Shown piece after piece: positions 63,531-64,000 of a stretch of DNA of 64,000 nucleotides. The notes beneath the pieces were generated by a model. The model ran no database searches, was not told the origin of the DNA, and saw only the letters and a program-made list of their open reading frames with translations. The stretch covers positions 186,001-250,000 of the forward strand of contig CAZGHN010000001.1 of assembly GCA_964525555.1 (NCBI GenBank), given 5' to 3'. The position numbers and the translations under genes were made by a program. This stretch comes from JAFGHJ01 sp964525555. Its GTDB lineage: Bacteria; Hydrothermota; UBA3072. How positions within the stretch are numbered: the stretch's first letter is position 1; the number at the start of each line of letters is the position of its first letter.

Positions 63531-63558
63531 ATTATAAGAAACAACTAAAATCTGTCAA
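63531..63558 (-). promoter_or_regulatory. promoter of the exported-protein operon
   Basis: Minus strand TTGACA (63558-63553), 16 bases, TATAAT (63536-63531), followed by a leader with AAAGGAGG. Confidence 0.75.
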
Positions 63559-63627
63559 CCTATAAAATACAAAACTAATATAATATAATCCTATGATAAA
63601 TTTTAATCCGTTTATATACATAGGGGG

Positions 63628-63655
63628 TTGCAAAAGTTGAAAAAAACCTTAAAAT
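63628..63655 (+). promoter_or_regulatory. leaderless-type promoter of dnaG
   Basis: TTGCAA (63628-63633), 16 bases, TAAAAT (63650-63655), 8 bases to the ATG at 63664. An alternative TTG start at 63637 would place the promoter inside the gene. Confidence 0.45.
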
Positions 63656-63663
63656 TTAACGTT

Positions 63664-64000
63664 ATGCCTGTTTCTGATGGGGCCATAAGTCAAATCAAAG
63701 AGAGGATAGATATATCTCATCTCATTGGTGATTATCTTCCCCTAAAGAAGGCAGGAAAAAACTACGTAACAAACTGTCCGTTTCATAAAGATGATACCCC
63801 TTCTTTTTATGTTTCTCCTGATCTAAACATATTTCACTGCTTCGGCTGCGGTAAAAGCGGAGACGTTATTACCTTCATTATGGAATTCGAGAAAATTCCT
63901 TTTATAGAAGCAGTTCGGATGTTGGCTGAAAAAGCAGGTATAGAAATCGGACAATATAAAGGTGAAAACGACATACTATACTCGATACACAATTTTGCTG
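63664..64000 (+). CDS. dnaG: DNA primase, 5' part
   Basis: 112 codons up to the window edge. The CHC2-type zinc domain is complete, with CPFHKDDTPSF and FHCFGCGKSGD giving Cys, His, Cys, Cys ligands. It follows the usual DnaG opening (IKERIDISHLIGDYL), and the start of the helical region reads EAVRMLAEKAGIEI. It makes RNA primers at the fork. Start chosen at ATG 63664; an in-frame TTG at 63637 adds nine residues but overlaps the promoter. Confidence 0.93.
   Translation, partial: MPVSDGAISQIKERIDISHLIGDYLPLKKAGKNYVTNCPFHKDDTPSFYVSPDLNIFHCFGCGKSGDVITFIMEFEKIPFIEAVRMLAEKAGIEIGQYKGENDILYSIHNFA

Overview
The window is an AT-rich stretch of a bacterial chromosome, dense with housekeeping genes. 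Several features point to a Gram-negative-type envelope: an alpha-2-macroglobulin/PBP1C pair, proteins ending in aromatic beta-barrel-like strands, lipoproteins, and three large secreted proteins with C-terminal sorting-like domains. MurE carries the DNPR motif of meso-diaminopimelate ligases, and lysA is present, so the peptidoglycan is probably DAP-type. Gingipain-like C25 peptidases with FlgD/type IX-like tails, YVTN propellers and AT-rich housekeeping operons fit an FCB-adjacent or candidate-phylum bacterium (the WOR-3/TA06/Cloacimonadota kind). This placement is inference, because no rRNA or tRNA gene is visible.

Layout. 1-3.4 kb: 3' part of an alpha-2-macroglobulin gene and pbpC. 3.4-6.8 kb: two-subunit class I fumarase and malic enzyme, with an interrupted GxxExxY gene between them. 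7.0-11.0 kb: uvrB-nadC-barrel-like protein. 11.2-16.0 kb: tandem C25 peptidase paralogues on the minus strand. 16.3-19.6 kb: pyk-ogt and lysA. 20.1-25.3 kb: rimP-nusA-infB-ylxP-rbfA-nrnA operon with a hairpin-rich leader. 25.3-27.5 kb: trkH-trkA. 27.7-30.6 kb: DUF523/DUF1722 protein, diguanylate cyclase, Cdd1-like protein and L,D-transpeptidase. 30.8-35.2 kb: a small STAS/SpoIIAA-like protein and grpE-dnaK-dnaJ. 35.3-44.1 kb: envelope and hypothetical genes, including a 16-repeat YVTN propeller protein. 44.2-62.0 kb: ligA and a complete minus-strand dcw cluster, mraZ-rsmH-ftsL-ftsI-murE-murF-mraY-murD-ftsW-murG-murC-murB-ftsQ-ftsA-ftsZ. 62.4-64.0 kb: two exported proteins and, divergently, the 5' part of dnaG.

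Two genome-wide habits stand out. First, at least eight genes have a TTGACA/TAnnnT-type promoter whose -10 ends only 6-9 bases before the start codon, which predicts leaderless mRNAs; other genes have a strong AGGAGG and a normal leader. Second, the gaps between transcription units are mosaics of several unrelated, degenerate short repeat families. These include a mini-hairpin GATYC-GAA-GRATC whose two arms covary, and the repeats bracket the GxxExxY gene as inverted copies. I see no IS element, phage, CRISPR array, tRNA or rRNA. The most unusual material is the intergenic mosaic with its GxxExxY unit and the leaderless promoter class; the rest is conventional core metabolism and cell division.
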